Both the position numbers and the translations under genes were made by a program. Under the pieces are notes generated by a model that searched no databases, was not told the origin of the DNA, and saw only the letters and a program-made list of their open reading frames with translations. Source: Poriferisodalis sp965204195 (GTDB lineage Bacteria > Actinomycetota > Acidimicrobiia > Acidimicrobiales > Poriferisodalaceae). From it: a DNA stretch of 64,000 bases. Position 1 is the stretch's first letter. The number at the start of each line of letters is the position of its first letter. Location of the stretch: NCBI RefSeq assembly GCF_965204195.1, contig NZ_OZ241975.1, positions 3,162,001 through 3,226,000 on the forward strand, written 5' to 3'. Of the stretch, positions 26,447-35,625 are shown piece after piece.

Positions 26447-27745
26447 TCAGCCTCGGAGGTCGCGGACGCGCTGGGCCTTGCCTTCTGAGCGCGGGATCCC
26501 TTCGGGTTCGACCGTGCGGACGTCGACCGAGATGCCGATGCGCTGGCGCACCGTGCTCGTGAAGTCTGCGGCGATCGCATCGTGGTCGCCGGCATCGGAC
26601 TTGGGCTCCACCACCGCCGTGATGCCCTCCATGCGCCCTTGGGAATGCACTTCGAGGAAGAAGTGACCGGTCAGCCTCGGATCGGCTGACACCAGCTCCT
26701 CGAACTGGCTCGGGAACACGTTGACGCCACGGATGATGAGCATGTCGTCGCTGCGTGCCGCGACTCGGCCCATGCGACGCATCGAGCGAGCCGTGCCGGG
26801 CTGCAGTGAGCAGATGTCGCGGGTGCGGTACCGGATCACCGGCATCGCCACTTTGGTCAGCGAGGTGAACACCAGCTCGCCCGTCTCGCCTTCGGGCAGC
26901 ACCTCGCCCGAATCAGGGTCGATGACCTCGGGATAAAAGTGGTCCTCCCAGATCGTCGGCCCGTCCTTGGTCTCGACGCACTCGTTGGCGACGCCACCGC
27001 CGATGACCTCCGAGAGGCCGTAGATGTCGACGGCGTCGATGCCGAAGGCCTCCTCGAGCTCGGCCCGCATCGCCTCCGACCACGGTTCCGCGCCGAAGAT
27101 CCCCACCCGCAGCGACGTCGACGCCGGGTCGATGCCCTGGTTGCGGAACTCATCGGCAACGACGAGCGCGTACGACGGCGTGGCACACAGCACATCGGCG
27201 TCGAAGTCCACCAGCAGCTGCACCTGCCGGGCGGTCTGGCCCACCGACGCCGGCACCACGGTGCACCCGTACTGCTCGGCGCCGTAGTGCGCCCCCAGCC
27301 CGCCGGTGAACAGCCCGTAGCCGTAGGAGACGTGGACCACATCGCCCGGTCGCACTCCCGCAGCCATCAGCGAACGCCCGAACACATGCGCCCACATGTC
27401 CAAGTCGGACTGCGTGTAGCCGACCACCGTCGGCTTGCCCGTGGTGCCTGAGGAGGCATGCACCCGCAGCACCTGCTCCCGCGGCACGGCGAACAAGCCG
27501 AAGGGGTAGTTCTCGCGCAGCTCGGTCTTGGACGTGAACGGGAAGCGCGCCAAATCATCGAGGGTGTGCAGATCGGACGGGTGAACCCCCGCCTCGTCGA
27601 ACAGCTGCTGGTAGGCGGGCACATGTGCGTACGCGTGCGCCAGGCTCCACTTCAGCCGCTCCAGCTGGAGCGCTCGGATCTCCGGGATCGAGGCATTCTC
27701 GATGGGATGCAATCCCCGCCCGGCGGTGGGCTCGAACTTGGGCAT
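26447..27745 (-). CDS. Phenylacetate-CoA ligase family adenylate-forming enzyme
   Basis: A 432-residue enzyme activating an aromatic or other carboxylic acid to its CoA thioester through an acyl-adenylate. Family landmarks are the P-loop HASSGTTGKPTVVGYT, YGYGLFTGGLGAHYGAE, the A5-type IYGLSEVIGGG and the hinge region RSDDMLIIRGVNVFPSQFE. Length and pattern match PaaK closely. ATG 27745 has GAGGA upstream. No other paa genes are adjacent, so the true substrate may be another aryl acid. It is divergent from the LLM gene at 27873. Confidence 0.9.
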   Translation of the reverse strand: MPKFEPTAGRGLHPIENASIPEIRALQLERLKWSLAHAYAHVPAYQQLFDEAGVHPSDLHTLDDLARFPFTSKTELRENYPFGLFAVPREQVLRVHASSGTTGKPTVVGYTQSDLDMWAHVFGRSLMAAGVRPGDVVHVSYGYGLFTGGLGAHYGAEQYGCTVVPASVGQTARQVQLLVDFDADVLCATPSYALVVADEFRNQGIDPASTSLRVGIFGAEPWSEAMRAELEEAFGIDAVDIYGLSEVIGGGVANECVETKDGPTIWEDHFYPEVIDPDSGEVLPEGETGELVFTSLTKVAMPVIRYRTRDICSLQPGTARSMRRMGRVAARSDDMLIIRGVNVFPSQFEELVSADPRLTGHFFLEVHSQGRMEGITAVVEPKSDAGDHDAIAADFTSTVRQRIGISVDVRTVEPEGIPRSEGKAQRVRDLRG

Positions 27746-27872
27746 CTGGCGGTTCCTCCCCCGCTCGGATGACGCTGGGTTGGCCGGTTCGGGAGCCAGC
27801 CGGTTTCCTAGTGTTGCAGTCTGTGCGGCCGCTGCCGCAAGGTGCGGTGAGCCGAAAGGACCCCGAGTCTCG

Positions 27873-29015
27873 ATGACCGACTTCCGTTTCACGATCCTCG
27901 TCGTGCCGTACATGCGCCGTCGTGGCGAGCAGATCGGCCTCGCCGGGTCGATGCCCGAGCGTTGGCAGACCCTCATGGATCACGTGCGGACCCAGATGCA
28001 ATTCGCCGAGTCGGTGGGGTACGACGGCTTCGCCATGACCGAGCAGCACATGCAGGTGGAGGGCATCGAGACCACCACCAACCCGCTGTTCTGGGATTAT
28101 TTCGTGGCCCAGCACACCGAGCGGATGCGGGTAGGCCAGCTCGGCATGAACCTCACCGCGGTGAACCCCATCCAGCTCGCCGAGAACATCGCCATCCTCG
28201 ACCACTTCACCGGCGGGCGCACCTTCGTGGGGTTCACGCGTGGCAACACACCGCGCTGGACCGGCACATTCGGCCAGCACCTGGGCATCACCTCCACCGA
28301 GTCCGACAAATCCGATGCCGACCAGCGAAGCCGCCGGGCCCTGTATGAGAACTGGCACCTGGTGAAGTCGCTGTGGACCCAGGACAAGGTGTCGATCCAA
28401 GGCGAGTTCTGGCAGGCCCCGCCCGAGATGGAGTGGCACTTCCCGCCGACAGACGACTTCGATCCGACCGCGGTCGACGAGAACAAGACGCTGCGCGAGA
28501 TCGGCATCGTGCCCCGGCCGCTGCAGCAGCCGCACCCGCCGGTGTACGCGCCGTTCAGCTACAGCATGGAGACGTCGAAGTTCTGGGCCCGCGAGGGCGG
28601 CAAGATGGTCAGCTTCGTGGCACCCGAGCGGCAGAGCTTCATCGGCACAGCGCTCGACATCTACCTTGAGGAAGCGCACAACTCGGGGCGTGACACCACG
28701 GCCGCTGATGCACTGGCGATCGGCGGCCACCTCACGATGGGCCGCACGCCAGCCGAGGGCGCCGACCTGTACGCCGGCTTCGAGGAACTGTTCAACTGGG
28801 CCTACAACGCGCCGCCCTACGTGGTGCCGATGGGGCGCGTCTGGCGCGGCAGCCGGGCAGAAGAGCTTGACCACGTCGCCTCACTGCACGAGGAGTTCGG
28901 CGTCACCGAGTTCTTCCTGTGGCATCACGTCGGCTACTTCACCCAAGACCAAGAGCTGGCCATGCTCAACGAATTCGCCGAAGGCGTGATCGCTCCCCTG
29001 CGAGCAAGCTCCTGA
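27873..29015 (+). CDS. LLM class flavin-dependent oxidoreductase
   Basis: A 380-residue luciferase-like monooxygenase. Blocks include YDGFAMTEQHMQVEG, MRVGQLGMNLTAVNPIQLAENIAILDHFTGGRTFVGFTRG in separate strands and HEEFGVTEFFLWHHVGYF. It is longer than the short F420 members and resembles flavin-dependent monooxygenases, so FMNH2 use is possible. ATG 27873 opens with FRFTILVVPYM. It shares a 127-bp divergent promoter region with the CoA ligase and may act on the same pathway. Confidence 0.84.
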   Translation: MTDFRFTILVVPYMRRRGEQIGLAGSMPERWQTLMDHVRTQMQFAESVGYDGFAMTEQHMQVEGIETTTNPLFWDYFVAQHTERMRVGQLGMNLTAVNPIQLAENIAILDHFTGGRTFVGFTRGNTPRWTGTFGQHLGITSTESDKSDADQRSRRALYENWHLVKSLWTQDKVSIQGEFWQAPPEMEWHFPPTDDFDPTAVDENKTLREIGIVPRPLQQPHPPVYAPFSYSMETSKFWAREGGKMVSFVAPERQSFIGTALDIYLEEAHNSGRDTTAADALAIGGHLTMGRTPAEGADLYAGFEELFNWAYNAPPYVVPMGRVWRGSRAEELDHVASLHEEFGVTEFFLWHHVGYFTQDQELAMLNEFAEGVIAPLRASS

Positions 29016-29048
29016 GCCCGGCCTGCGAACGGTGACGCGCTCAGCCGG

Positions 29049-29071
29049 CGACGCCTAACTGATCGGCGTCG
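29049..29071. terminator. Hairpin after the LLM gene
   Basis: CGACGCC (29049-29055) pairs with GGCGTCG (29065-29071) around a nine-base loop, 34 bases after the LLM stop and before the next gene on the same strand. It could terminate transcription, but has no T-run. Confidence 0.33.
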
Positions 29072-29103
29072 GCGCACTGGATGCCGGCCGCCGGGCGGTT
29101 GCG

Positions 29104-29676
29104 GTGGCGATGGCGTTCAAAGTGGCGCTGGCCCTGTGCTTCGTAGTGGCCATTGCCGTGCCGCTCGATCACCTCGAAGGCAAGGGAATGGCGTTCCGGT
29201 TCCCGCTGTTCATGCTGTCGGCACTGGTGGTGCCGCTCGCATGGCGTGGACGGTTCCGGCCCTACCCAGCGACTGCCGATGTATTGATCGTGGCCCCGTT
29301 CCTGATCGACACGCTCGGCAACCTGGCATACGTCTACGACACGTTCGACGCCACCGACGATGTGCTCCACACGCTGAACTGGATCCTGCTCGTCGGCGCG
29401 TTTCACGCCTGGCGCTACCGCCGCGGCGGCGCCGCAAATCGCCTGTCACGACGCGACGCCTGGCTGCTCGGCGCCGGCCTCGGAGCACTCGCCATCGTGG
29501 GCTGGGAAGCGGCCGAGTGGATAGTTGCCGAGACGGGCGCAGGCGGCGGCCTCGACCTCACCTACGACGACACCGTCGCCGACCTCGTCCTGTCCACCAC
29601 CGGCGGCATGATCGGCTCCGCCCTCGCCGTCACCGTCTTCCCGTCCCGACGCGCTAGAAGGGCGAACCATGCCTGA
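29104..29676 (+). CDS. Integral membrane protein, DUF2238-like
   Basis: A 190-residue protein with about five hydrophobic segments. The pattern APFLIDTLGNLAYVYDTFDATDDVLHTLNWILL, WEAAEWIVAE and DLTYDDTVADLVLSTTGG in turn resembles small membrane proteins of the DUF2238/YjdF group, whose conserved Asp, His and Glu lie in or near membrane helices. GTG 29104 or ATG 29110 could be the start. Function unknown. Confidence 0.72.
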   Translation: MAMAFKVALALCFVVAIAVPLDHLEGKGMAFRFPLFMLSALVVPLAWRGRFRPYPATADVLIVAPFLIDTLGNLAYVYDTFDATDDVLHTLNWILLVGAFHAWRYRRGGAANRLSRRDAWLLGAGLGALAIVGWEAAEWIVAETGAGGGLDLTYDDTVADLVLSTTGGMIGSALAVTVFPSRRARRANHA

Positions 29677-29736
29677 GCCGATCATTGACGAACACATCGA
29701 CTGCGGCCACCGGACAGAACTCTCCAAGGGCGAGTG

Positions 29737-30081
29737 TCAGGCACCGGGTTCTTGGTCCCTGTAGTCGGCCAAGTCCGACAAGAGCTGGGGAATCCTGTTT
29801 TCGACGACATTCCAGACTCGGTCGCGGTGCAGCCTGAAGTACTCGTGCGAGATGACGCTGCGGAGACCCTTCGCCTGCCGAATCGGCAACTTGTCGTCGT
29901 CTCCGAAGAAGTCCGTCGACAAATTGGCCATCGCTTCGCCGATGATCTCGAGTTGTCTCTCAGCGGCGCTCTGGAGAATCCAGCTTCGGTCGTATTCTGC
30001 GCGCCCCAGCGCCGCAATCTCGACCAGCTTGTCGCACGCATCGAGAATGTCGTGAACACGCTCGGTGTCGCTGCGGGTCAC
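29737..30081 (-). CDS. hepT: HepT-like toxin (DUF86)
   Basis: A 114-residue HEPN-domain protein. The RNase-type motif R-x4-H-x-Y is at residues 74-81 (RSVISHEY), as in HepT toxins. The partner nucleotidyltransferase just upstream would neutralise it by AMPylating the Tyr. Its GTG start overlaps the antitoxin stop by four bases (GTGA), which is the usual coupled arrangement. Confidence 0.88.
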   Translation of the reverse strand: MTRSDTERVHDILDACDKLVEIAALGRAEYDRSWILQSAAERQLEIIGEAMANLSTDFFGDDDKLPIRQAKGLRSVISHEYFRLHRDRVWNVVENRIPQLLSDLADYRDQEPGA

Positions 30082-30368
30082 AGGGGAATTGCGTCCTCGA
30101 ACATTCCTCGGTGGCTCTCGCGCACTGCCGAAGAATCAACAACATCCACATGCTGGCCGAGCAATTCGGTCAGATCCACTTGAAGACCCGCAATGTCGAA
30201 CAGATCGGCGTCGTCGTCGAATTCGACGAGGAAGTCGTAGTCGCTGCGGTCGCTGTCCTCGTTTCGAGCTACTGAGCCAACCAACGATATGGACCGTGCC
30301 TTGGCGCGTTCCGCGGCGACTCGGATCGCTGTCCGATGAGTCTCGAGCACCGCGTCGCGACGGTTCAC
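30078..30368 (-). CDS. mntA: MntA-like minimal nucleotidyltransferase antitoxin
   Basis: A 96-residue protein with the nucleotidyltransferase motif GS-x10-D-x-D (Gly31, Ser32, Asp43, Asp45). MntA-type enzymes transfer AMP to the Tyr of the HepT motif. The gene starts at a GTG and comes first in the pair, overlapping the HepT gene. The final strand (LLGQHVDVVDSSAV) supplies the third conserved acidic position. Confidence 0.87.
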   Translation of the reverse strand: MNRRDAVLETHRTAIRVAAERAKARSISLVGSVARNEDSDRSDYDFLVEFDDDADLFDIAGLQVDLTELLGQHVDVVDSSAVRESHRGMFEDAIPL

Positions 30369-30496
30369 GTTCTCGACTGTACCGGTGCGATTGCAGACGA
30401 TCGCTCGCGGCCGAAGCAGCTCAAGGCATCTCCCCTACTCGAGATGGTCGAGTCCGGTGCGCCGTGACGCAACGAGCCCGCCATCGTGCAGGTCGG

Positions 30497-31660
30497 TCAA
30501 GACAGGATGCGGAGGCGCTCTATGGCAGCGTCGAGGACGTCGTGCTGTTTGCAGAACGCGAAGCGCACGAGGTGGCGGCCCTCGTGGACGTTGTCGTACA
30601 TGACGACATTCGGCACTGCTGCGACGCCGATCCGGTCTGGCAGGCCCCAACAGAACTCGATGCCGTCGTCATGCCCGATCGAGCGAATGTCGGCGGTGAT
30701 GAAGTAGGTGCCGGACGGCTCGAATACCTCGAGGCCTGTCGAGCGCAGGCCCTCCGACAGCCGGTCCCGCTTGGCGCGCAGATCCTCGGCTTGGGCTGTG
30801 AAGTAGTCGTCGCCGAGATCCAGCCCGGCGGCGATGGCATGCTGAAACGGTCCGCCGCTGACATAGGTCAGCCATTGCTTGGCCGTGCGCACAGCCGCCA
30901 CCAGCTCCGGGCGGGCGCAGACCCAGCCGATCTTCCAGCCGGTGACAGCGAAGGTCTTGCCGCCGCTGGAGATCGTGACTGTGCGGTCGGCCATGCCGGG
31001 CAGCGTCGCGATGGGGATGTGCTCGCCGTCGAACACCAAGTGCTCGTACACCTCGTCGGTGACCACGATGAGATCTCGCTCGATGGCCACTGCCGCGATG
31101 GCTTCGAGCTCGGCCCGGCTGAACACCTTGCCGGTCGGGTTGTGCGGGCTGTTGAGCACCAGCATTCGCGTGCGCGGCGTCACTGCCGCTGCCAACTCGT
31201 CGGGATCGAACCCGTAGTCGGGCGGGCGAAGCGTGACCACCTTCCGCACGGCACCTGCCATGGAGATCACAGCGCCGTAGAGGTCGTACCACGGCTCGAA
31301 CGTGAGCACGTCGTCGCCCACCTCGGTCAGCGCCAGGATGCTCGCGGCCAAAGCCTCGCTCGCACCCGCCGTGATGAGCACCTCGCTGTCGGGGTCGACA
31401 TCCATGCCCCAGAACCGCTTCTGGTGCCGGGCCACCGCATGGCGCAGCTCAGCGATACCGATGCCCGGCGGGTATTGGTTCGCGGTACCGCTGCGAATCG
31501 CTGCGACTGCTGCTTCGAGCACCTCGGTCGGCCCGTCGGTGTCGGGGAAGCCTTGGCCAAGGTTGATGGCACCAGTGCGAACCGCCAGCGCCGACATCTC
31601 GGCGAAGATCGTCGACTGGTAGCCCTGCAGGCGCGAACTCAAATACGGCAGCCGTGCCAT
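30497..31660 (-). CDS. Class I/II PLP-dependent aminotransferase
   Basis: A 387-residue fold-type I enzyme. It has INLGQGFPDTDGP near the N-terminus, NSPHNPTGKVFS, TDEVYEHLVF and the PLP lysine in SSGGKTFAVTGWKIGW, followed by the phosphate-contact Arg region. The pattern is close to methionine/kynurenine-type aminotransferases (YbdL, KAT) and to DapC-like enzymes of actinobacteria, so either role is possible. It is in line with the lipoprotein gene upstream (18 bp gap). Confidence 0.9.
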   Translation of the reverse strand: MARLPYLSSRLQGYQSTIFAEMSALAVRTGAINLGQGFPDTDGPTEVLEAAVAAIRSGTANQYPPGIGIAELRHAVARHQKRFWGMDVDPDSEVLITAGASEALAASILALTEVGDDVLTFEPWYDLYGAVISMAGAVRKVVTLRPPDYGFDPDELAAAVTPRTRMLVLNSPHNPTGKVFSRAELEAIAAVAIERDLIVVTDEVYEHLVFDGEHIPIATLPGMADRTVTISSGGKTFAVTGWKIGWVCARPELVAAVRTAKQWLTYVSGGPFQHAIAAGLDLGDDYFTAQAEDLRAKRDRLSEGLRSTGLEVFEPSGTYFITADIRSIGHDDGIEFCWGLPDRIGVAAVPNVVMYDNVHEGRHLVRFAFCKQHDVLDAAIERLRILS

Positions 31661-31678
31661 GTCGCGGAGGCTACGCGG

Positions 31679-33301
31679 CTACTGGTACGAGACGAACAAC
31701 GGCGACGGTGTCTGGGCCAGCACTTGTGCTGCGGTGGGCGTGGGGAAGTCTTCGTCGTAGAAGTTCTTCCAGCCCCAGTAGAAGCGATGGGCGTCTGGCT
31801 CGCCGGTCAACGCATTCCATGTGCTGTATTTCGTGTTGATCGGACCCTGCCCGTCCATGTGGATCATCACTGCGAGTTCCGCTGGGGTCTCGACGAGCTC
31901 GCGGTTGGTGATCATTGAGAAGCGGAATTGGTGCAGAATCAACAGCTTCTGAGGCAGGGCTTCTTCACGGACGAGGCCGGCCAGCCACCGGACGACCTGA
32001 TTGATCTCGGCAGCATCGACCGTTCCGATCTGCTGCAGATGCACCTCGCCGGGCCGCAATCGCCATTCGGGGTCGAGCGCCAGACCGACATACGGCAGCC
32101 GCAGGAACTCTTCATAGTGCTTGGCCTGCGTCAGGAAGTCGGTTCGGCCCGACTGCAGGTCGAGCACCACGTACATGTCGTTGGCAGCCGCCGCTTCGAT
32201 CCAGGGCCTGATGTCGTCGAGCGCGGTCTCGTTGGAGTAATCGCCGTCGCGGCCAGCTCGGGCGGAGGCAACGGTGGCGATGATCTCGAACGCGAGCACT
32301 ACGTCCGACCCGTCAGCGTCGTAGCCCTCCGCGATGGTGGCCAGGCGCGCCACGCCCTCGGTTGGGTTCTGCTCTCCGAGCACCCCGAGCTGCGACGTCG
32401 ACGGGTGGCCGTACATGGCCACCAGACGGCGAGCGCGACCGGGCTCGAACATGAGCAGGCCGCCGCCGGGCACTTCGTCGCCGCGACGGACGACTTCCAG
32501 CTGCCACGCTGCGTCGGGGCCAAGGTCCACTTGCAACTCCACCTGCGCAGCGTCGCGCAGCATGGCGCGAGCGGCCCCAGGCAGGGCCCGCAAGTCGTCG
32601 CCCACGGCCACGGTCAACGCTGCTGCGTCGATCTGGCTCCCGAGGGCCCCGAACACCGCAGCTTGCTCTGCATTGCCGACGATCCACACCCGCTCGGGGG
32701 GAGCATCTCGATGCGGCAGGGCTGCGGTTGGATTGACGGGAACCCACTCGATGTCGAAGCCGGGGAGCCGTTGGGAGAGACGTTGCTCGTTGAATCCCGC
32801 CGCCACGATCCGCTCCGGGGCGAGACGCTGTATTTCTGTCATCGGCTCAGCTGCCGACCACGACTCGATCAGCAGCAGCGGTCCGTCAATCCCGCGTGCG
32901 ACCAGCGTGAGGATCGCCTCGGAATCATCGGCGAACGCCAAGCCGATCTCGTCGACGCAGTCGTAGAGCGCACGTGATACCTGGACGCTCGCGAGCACAG
33001 CTCCAGCGGTGCCGATTGCCAGGTCGTCCGCTGCGGCCCGCGGCGAACAGTCGCGAACGGTCGTCGCAGGCGCAGGCGGCTCGGACGACTCCGGCACCCG
33101 GGTCGCGGTCGTCTCGGCAGCCGCGCCGCCCTCCGCTTCCGCCGTGCCGGTCCCGATCGGCTCAGATGTCTCCAGCGTCTCCAAACCGATGCGAGTACAC
33201 GCGCCCACGGCGACAACGGCAAGCAACATGGCCGCGCCCAGCCTGAGCAGCCGAGCAGCCTCCCGGACGGAAGCAGGTCGACGGTGCGAGCCCGTGAGCA
33301 T
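31679..33301 (-). CDS. Secreted lipoprotein of unknown function with two-domain layout
   Basis: About 540 residues. A signal peptide ends in a lipobox (AVGAC). A Thr/Ala/Glu/Pro-rich linker follows, then a domain with alternating strands (SEAILTLVARGIDGPLLLIE; RIVAAGFNEQRLSQRLPG) that resembles cell-wall-binding repeat 2 type sequence. The C-terminal half reads like a TIM barrel (DVVLAFEIIATVASA, YVVLDLQSGRTDFLTQ, LPYVGLALDPEWRL, KLLILHQFRFSM), possibly a diverged glycoside hydrolase. ATG 33301 was preferred over TTG 33313. The two genes downstream may be co-transcribed. Function is inferred only. Confidence 0.75.
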   Translation of the reverse strand: MLTGSHRRPASVREAARLLRLGAAMLLAVVAVGACTRIGLETLETSEPIGTGTAEAEGGAAAETTATRVPESSEPPAPATTVRDCSPRAAADDLAIGTAGAVLASVQVSRALYDCVDEIGLAFADDSEAILTLVARGIDGPLLLIESWSAAEPMTEIQRLAPERIVAAGFNEQRLSQRLPGFDIEWVPVNPTAALPHRDAPPERVWIVGNAEQAAVFGALGSQIDAAALTVAVGDDLRALPGAARAMLRDAAQVELQVDLGPDAAWQLEVVRRGDEVPGGGLLMFEPGRARRLVAMYGHPSTSQLGVLGEQNPTEGVARLATIAEGYDADGSDVVLAFEIIATVASARAGRDGDYSNETALDDIRPWIEAAAANDMYVVLDLQSGRTDFLTQAKHYEEFLRLPYVGLALDPEWRLRPGEVHLQQIGTVDAAEINQVVRWLAGLVREEALPQKLLILHQFRFSMITNRELVETPAELAVMIHMDGQGPINTKYSTWNALTGEPDAHRFYWGWKNFYDEDFPTPTAAQVLAQTPSPLFVSYQ

Positions 33302-33437
33302 GGGGAGGCGCAAGATCGCGGGGTATCAGAGAGTCCGACGCACGGCAGACACGCAAGAGAGCACTTGCGCAGTACCGGGCGAGAGTGCAGCCGTCACGGC
33401 CCCGGAAACTAGTGATTGCGGCGGCAATACTGGCGGC

Positions 33438-34649
33438 ATGCCGACACCAGAGCTGAACTCCCATGTGCCCGCCCGCTACGACACCGCCGCTGTCGACCTC
33501 GCATCGGTCGACGGCGTGCTGTCGACCACCCGCTCGGTGCGGTTGCGGCTCGATCTGGAACGCGAGGTCCCCCACGACCTCGTGCTCGACTGCATCGACG
33601 TCGCCGAGCAGGGTCCCGGCGGCGGCAACCAGGCCAGCCGGCGATGGCTGCTGATCCGTGATCCCCAGCAGCGCCAGGCCATCGGCGATATGTACAACTC
33701 CGTCGTCGGTGCGTTCATGAAGCGGGGGCGCGACGCGACAGCGGGAACCGGACACCCGATGGAGCAGGTGATGAAGTCGGCGTTCCACCTCGCGGAACAT
33801 CTCGCCGAGGTGCCGGTGATCGTCATTCCGTGCGTCTGGGGAGTCCACGACGACAGCGGCAAGCCGGGCCTGTTCGACTCGGTGCTGCAGTCGGCATGGA
33901 GCTTCTGCCTCGCGGCGCGGGCTCGGGGCCTCGCCACCGCCTGGACCACGGCGATCCTCAACAAGGAAGACGAGCTGCGCGAGGTGCTCGGCATCCCCGA
34001 GGGCGTCACGCCGGTGGCACTGCTGCCGCTGGCCTATGCGAAGGGCACTGAGTTCGGCTCGGTGCCACGCCGGCGCGCCAACGAGATCGCGTACGTGGAC
34101 GGCTGGGGTCGCACCTGGGAGGCACGAGGCGACGAGACGGCCGCCCGGACACTGAGCGAGGGCCCCGGCGCCACGGTCGAAGTCGACATCGATGCACCAG
34201 CCGAACGCGTCTGGGAGATCGTCAGCGACATCAACGCTGGGGCCGATTTCTCCGAGGAATTCGTGCGCGCCGAGTGGGCCCCGGGCTACGACGGGCCGGC
34301 CGCCGGCGCCAAGTTCATCGGCCACAACCAGCACCCCGCCATCGGCGAGTGGAATATCGATCTCACTGTCACCGAATACGAGCCGAACGTGCTGTTCGGC
34401 TGGGCGACCGGCGAGACCGAAGAGGTAGCCGGCGCCCGGTGGCGCTACGAGATCGACGTATTGCACGGCCAGCGCTGCCGCCTGCGCCACACCGTGCGCA
34501 TCGGTCCCGGTGAATCCGGCCTCTCGGTGGCAATCACGGCGATGCCCGACAAGGAGCCTCGCATCCTGTCCCGACGCCAGGACGAGCATCTGGCGAACAT
34601 GGCGCGCTGCGTTGAGGGCATCAAGGCGCTCGCCGAGGGCAGCGCTTGA
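33438..34649 (+). CDS. Nitroreductase-SRPBCC fusion protein
   Basis: A 403-residue protein joining two folds. Residues 1-225 are nitroreductase-like, FMN-dependent (STTRSVRLRLDLEREVPHD, AEQGPGGGNQASRRWLLIRD, ARGLATAWTTAIL, VLGIPEGVTPVALLPLAYA). Residues about 240-400 are an SRPBCC/polyketide-cyclase-like ligand pocket (VEVDIDAPAERVWEIVSDI, FVRAEWAPGYDGPAAGAKF). ATG 33438 is a good start. The stop overlaps the TTG of gluQRS (TTGA). The fusion suggests the second domain presents or receives a hydrophobic substrate of the flavin domain. Such fusions are uncommon in my experience. Confidence 0.84.
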   Translation: MPTPELNSHVPARYDTAAVDLASVDGVLSTTRSVRLRLDLEREVPHDLVLDCIDVAEQGPGGGNQASRRWLLIRDPQQRQAIGDMYNSVVGAFMKRGRDATAGTGHPMEQVMKSAFHLAEHLAEVPVIVIPCVWGVHDDSGKPGLFDSVLQSAWSFCLAARARGLATAWTTAILNKEDELREVLGIPEGVTPVALLPLAYAKGTEFGSVPRRRANEIAYVDGWGRTWEARGDETAARTLSEGPGATVEVDIDAPAERVWEIVSDINAGADFSEEFVRAEWAPGYDGPAAGAKFIGHNQHPAIGEWNIDLTVTEYEPNVLFGWATGETEEVAGARWRYEIDVLHGQRCRLRHTVRIGPGESGLSVAITAMPDKEPRILSRRQDEHLANMARCVEGIKALAEGSA

Positions 34650-35587
34650 CAAGAAATCCGACAGTTGGTCGCTGGGCCCCGAGCCCGACGGGCGACCTGC
34701 ACCTCGGCAACCTCCGCACAGCGCTGCTGGCTTGGCTGTTCGCCCGCTCGGCCGGCGGACGGTTCCTGTGGCGGTTCGAAGATCTCGACGGTGCCGTGCG
34801 ACCGCAGTTCTACGACTCGCAACTGCGCGACGTGGCCGCGCTCGGGCTCGATTGGGACGGCGAGCCAGTCCGCCAGAGCGACCGCCTGGACCTCTACCGC
34901 GACGCCATTGCCGACCTGCGCCGGCGCGACCTCACCTACGAGTGCTTCTGCACCCGGCGTGAGATCGCCGAAGCCGCGGCGGCCCCGCATGGACCGTCAC
35001 CTGAAGGCGCCTACCCCGGAACCTGCCGACGCCTGACACCGGCTGAGCGAGCGCAACGACGCAGCAGTGGCCGACCGCCAGCGCTGCGGCTGCGAGTGGG
35101 CTCGGACGGCCCCGAGCCCACCGAGGTGACCGTTGTCGACCGCCAGCTCGGCACCTACACCGGCATCGTCGACGACTTCGTGATCCAGCGCGGCGACGAC
35201 ACCCCCGCCTACAACCTCGCGGTCGTCGTGGACGACGCCGCACAGGGCGTGAATCAGGTCGTGCGCGGCGACGACCTGCTGCCGTCCACGCCGCGCCAGG
35301 TGCATCTGGCGCGCCTGCTCGGACTTGATGCTCCGTCCTTCGCCCATGTGCCGCTGGTGCTCGGCCCGGAGGGTCGCCGCCTGGCCAAGCGGGACGGCGC
35401 CGTCACCTTGCGAGATCGGTTGGCACTCGGCGAGACGCCGGTCGACGTGGTCAACCTGCTGCTGTCGAACCTCGGACTCGACCCGGTCACGAGCCTCGAT
35501 GATCTCGCTGAAACAACGCAGCGCTTCAACCCCCTGGTTCTGCCAAGGCAACCGTGGGTGCATGCGCCGGTGGACTCGGCAACCTGA
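34646..35587 (+). CDS. gluQ: Glutamyl-Q tRNA(Asp) synthetase
   Basis: A 313-residue truncated glutamyl-tRNA synthetase lacking the anticodon-binding domain. It activates glutamate and links it to queuosine in tRNA-Asp. It has the APSPTGDLHLGN block with HIGH-like HLGN (19-22), a zinc site Cys100-x-Cys102 with Tyr123 and Cys127, and a KMSKS-like RLAKRDG (245-251). The TTG start at 34646 overlaps the previous stop by four bases (TTGA) and puts the motif near the N-terminus; no other start is in frame before it. A queuosine pathway is expected elsewhere in the genome. Confidence 0.92.
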   Translation: MTRNPTVGRWAPSPTGDLHLGNLRTALLAWLFARSAGGRFLWRFEDLDGAVRPQFYDSQLRDVAALGLDWDGEPVRQSDRLDLYRDAIADLRRRDLTYECFCTRREIAEAAAAPHGPSPEGAYPGTCRRLTPAERAQRRSSGRPPALRLRVGSDGPEPTEVTVVDRQLGTYTGIVDDFVIQRGDDTPAYNLAVVVDDAAQGVNQVVRGDDLLPSTPRQVHLARLLGLDAPSFAHVPLVLGPEGRRLAKRDGAVTLRDRLALGETPVDVVNLLLSNLGLDPVTSLDDLAETTQRFNPLVLPRQPWVHAPVDSAT

Positions 35588-35625
35588 AGGGCTCCGCCAG
35601 TGCGAGGGCCGAGCGTTGAGCGGTG

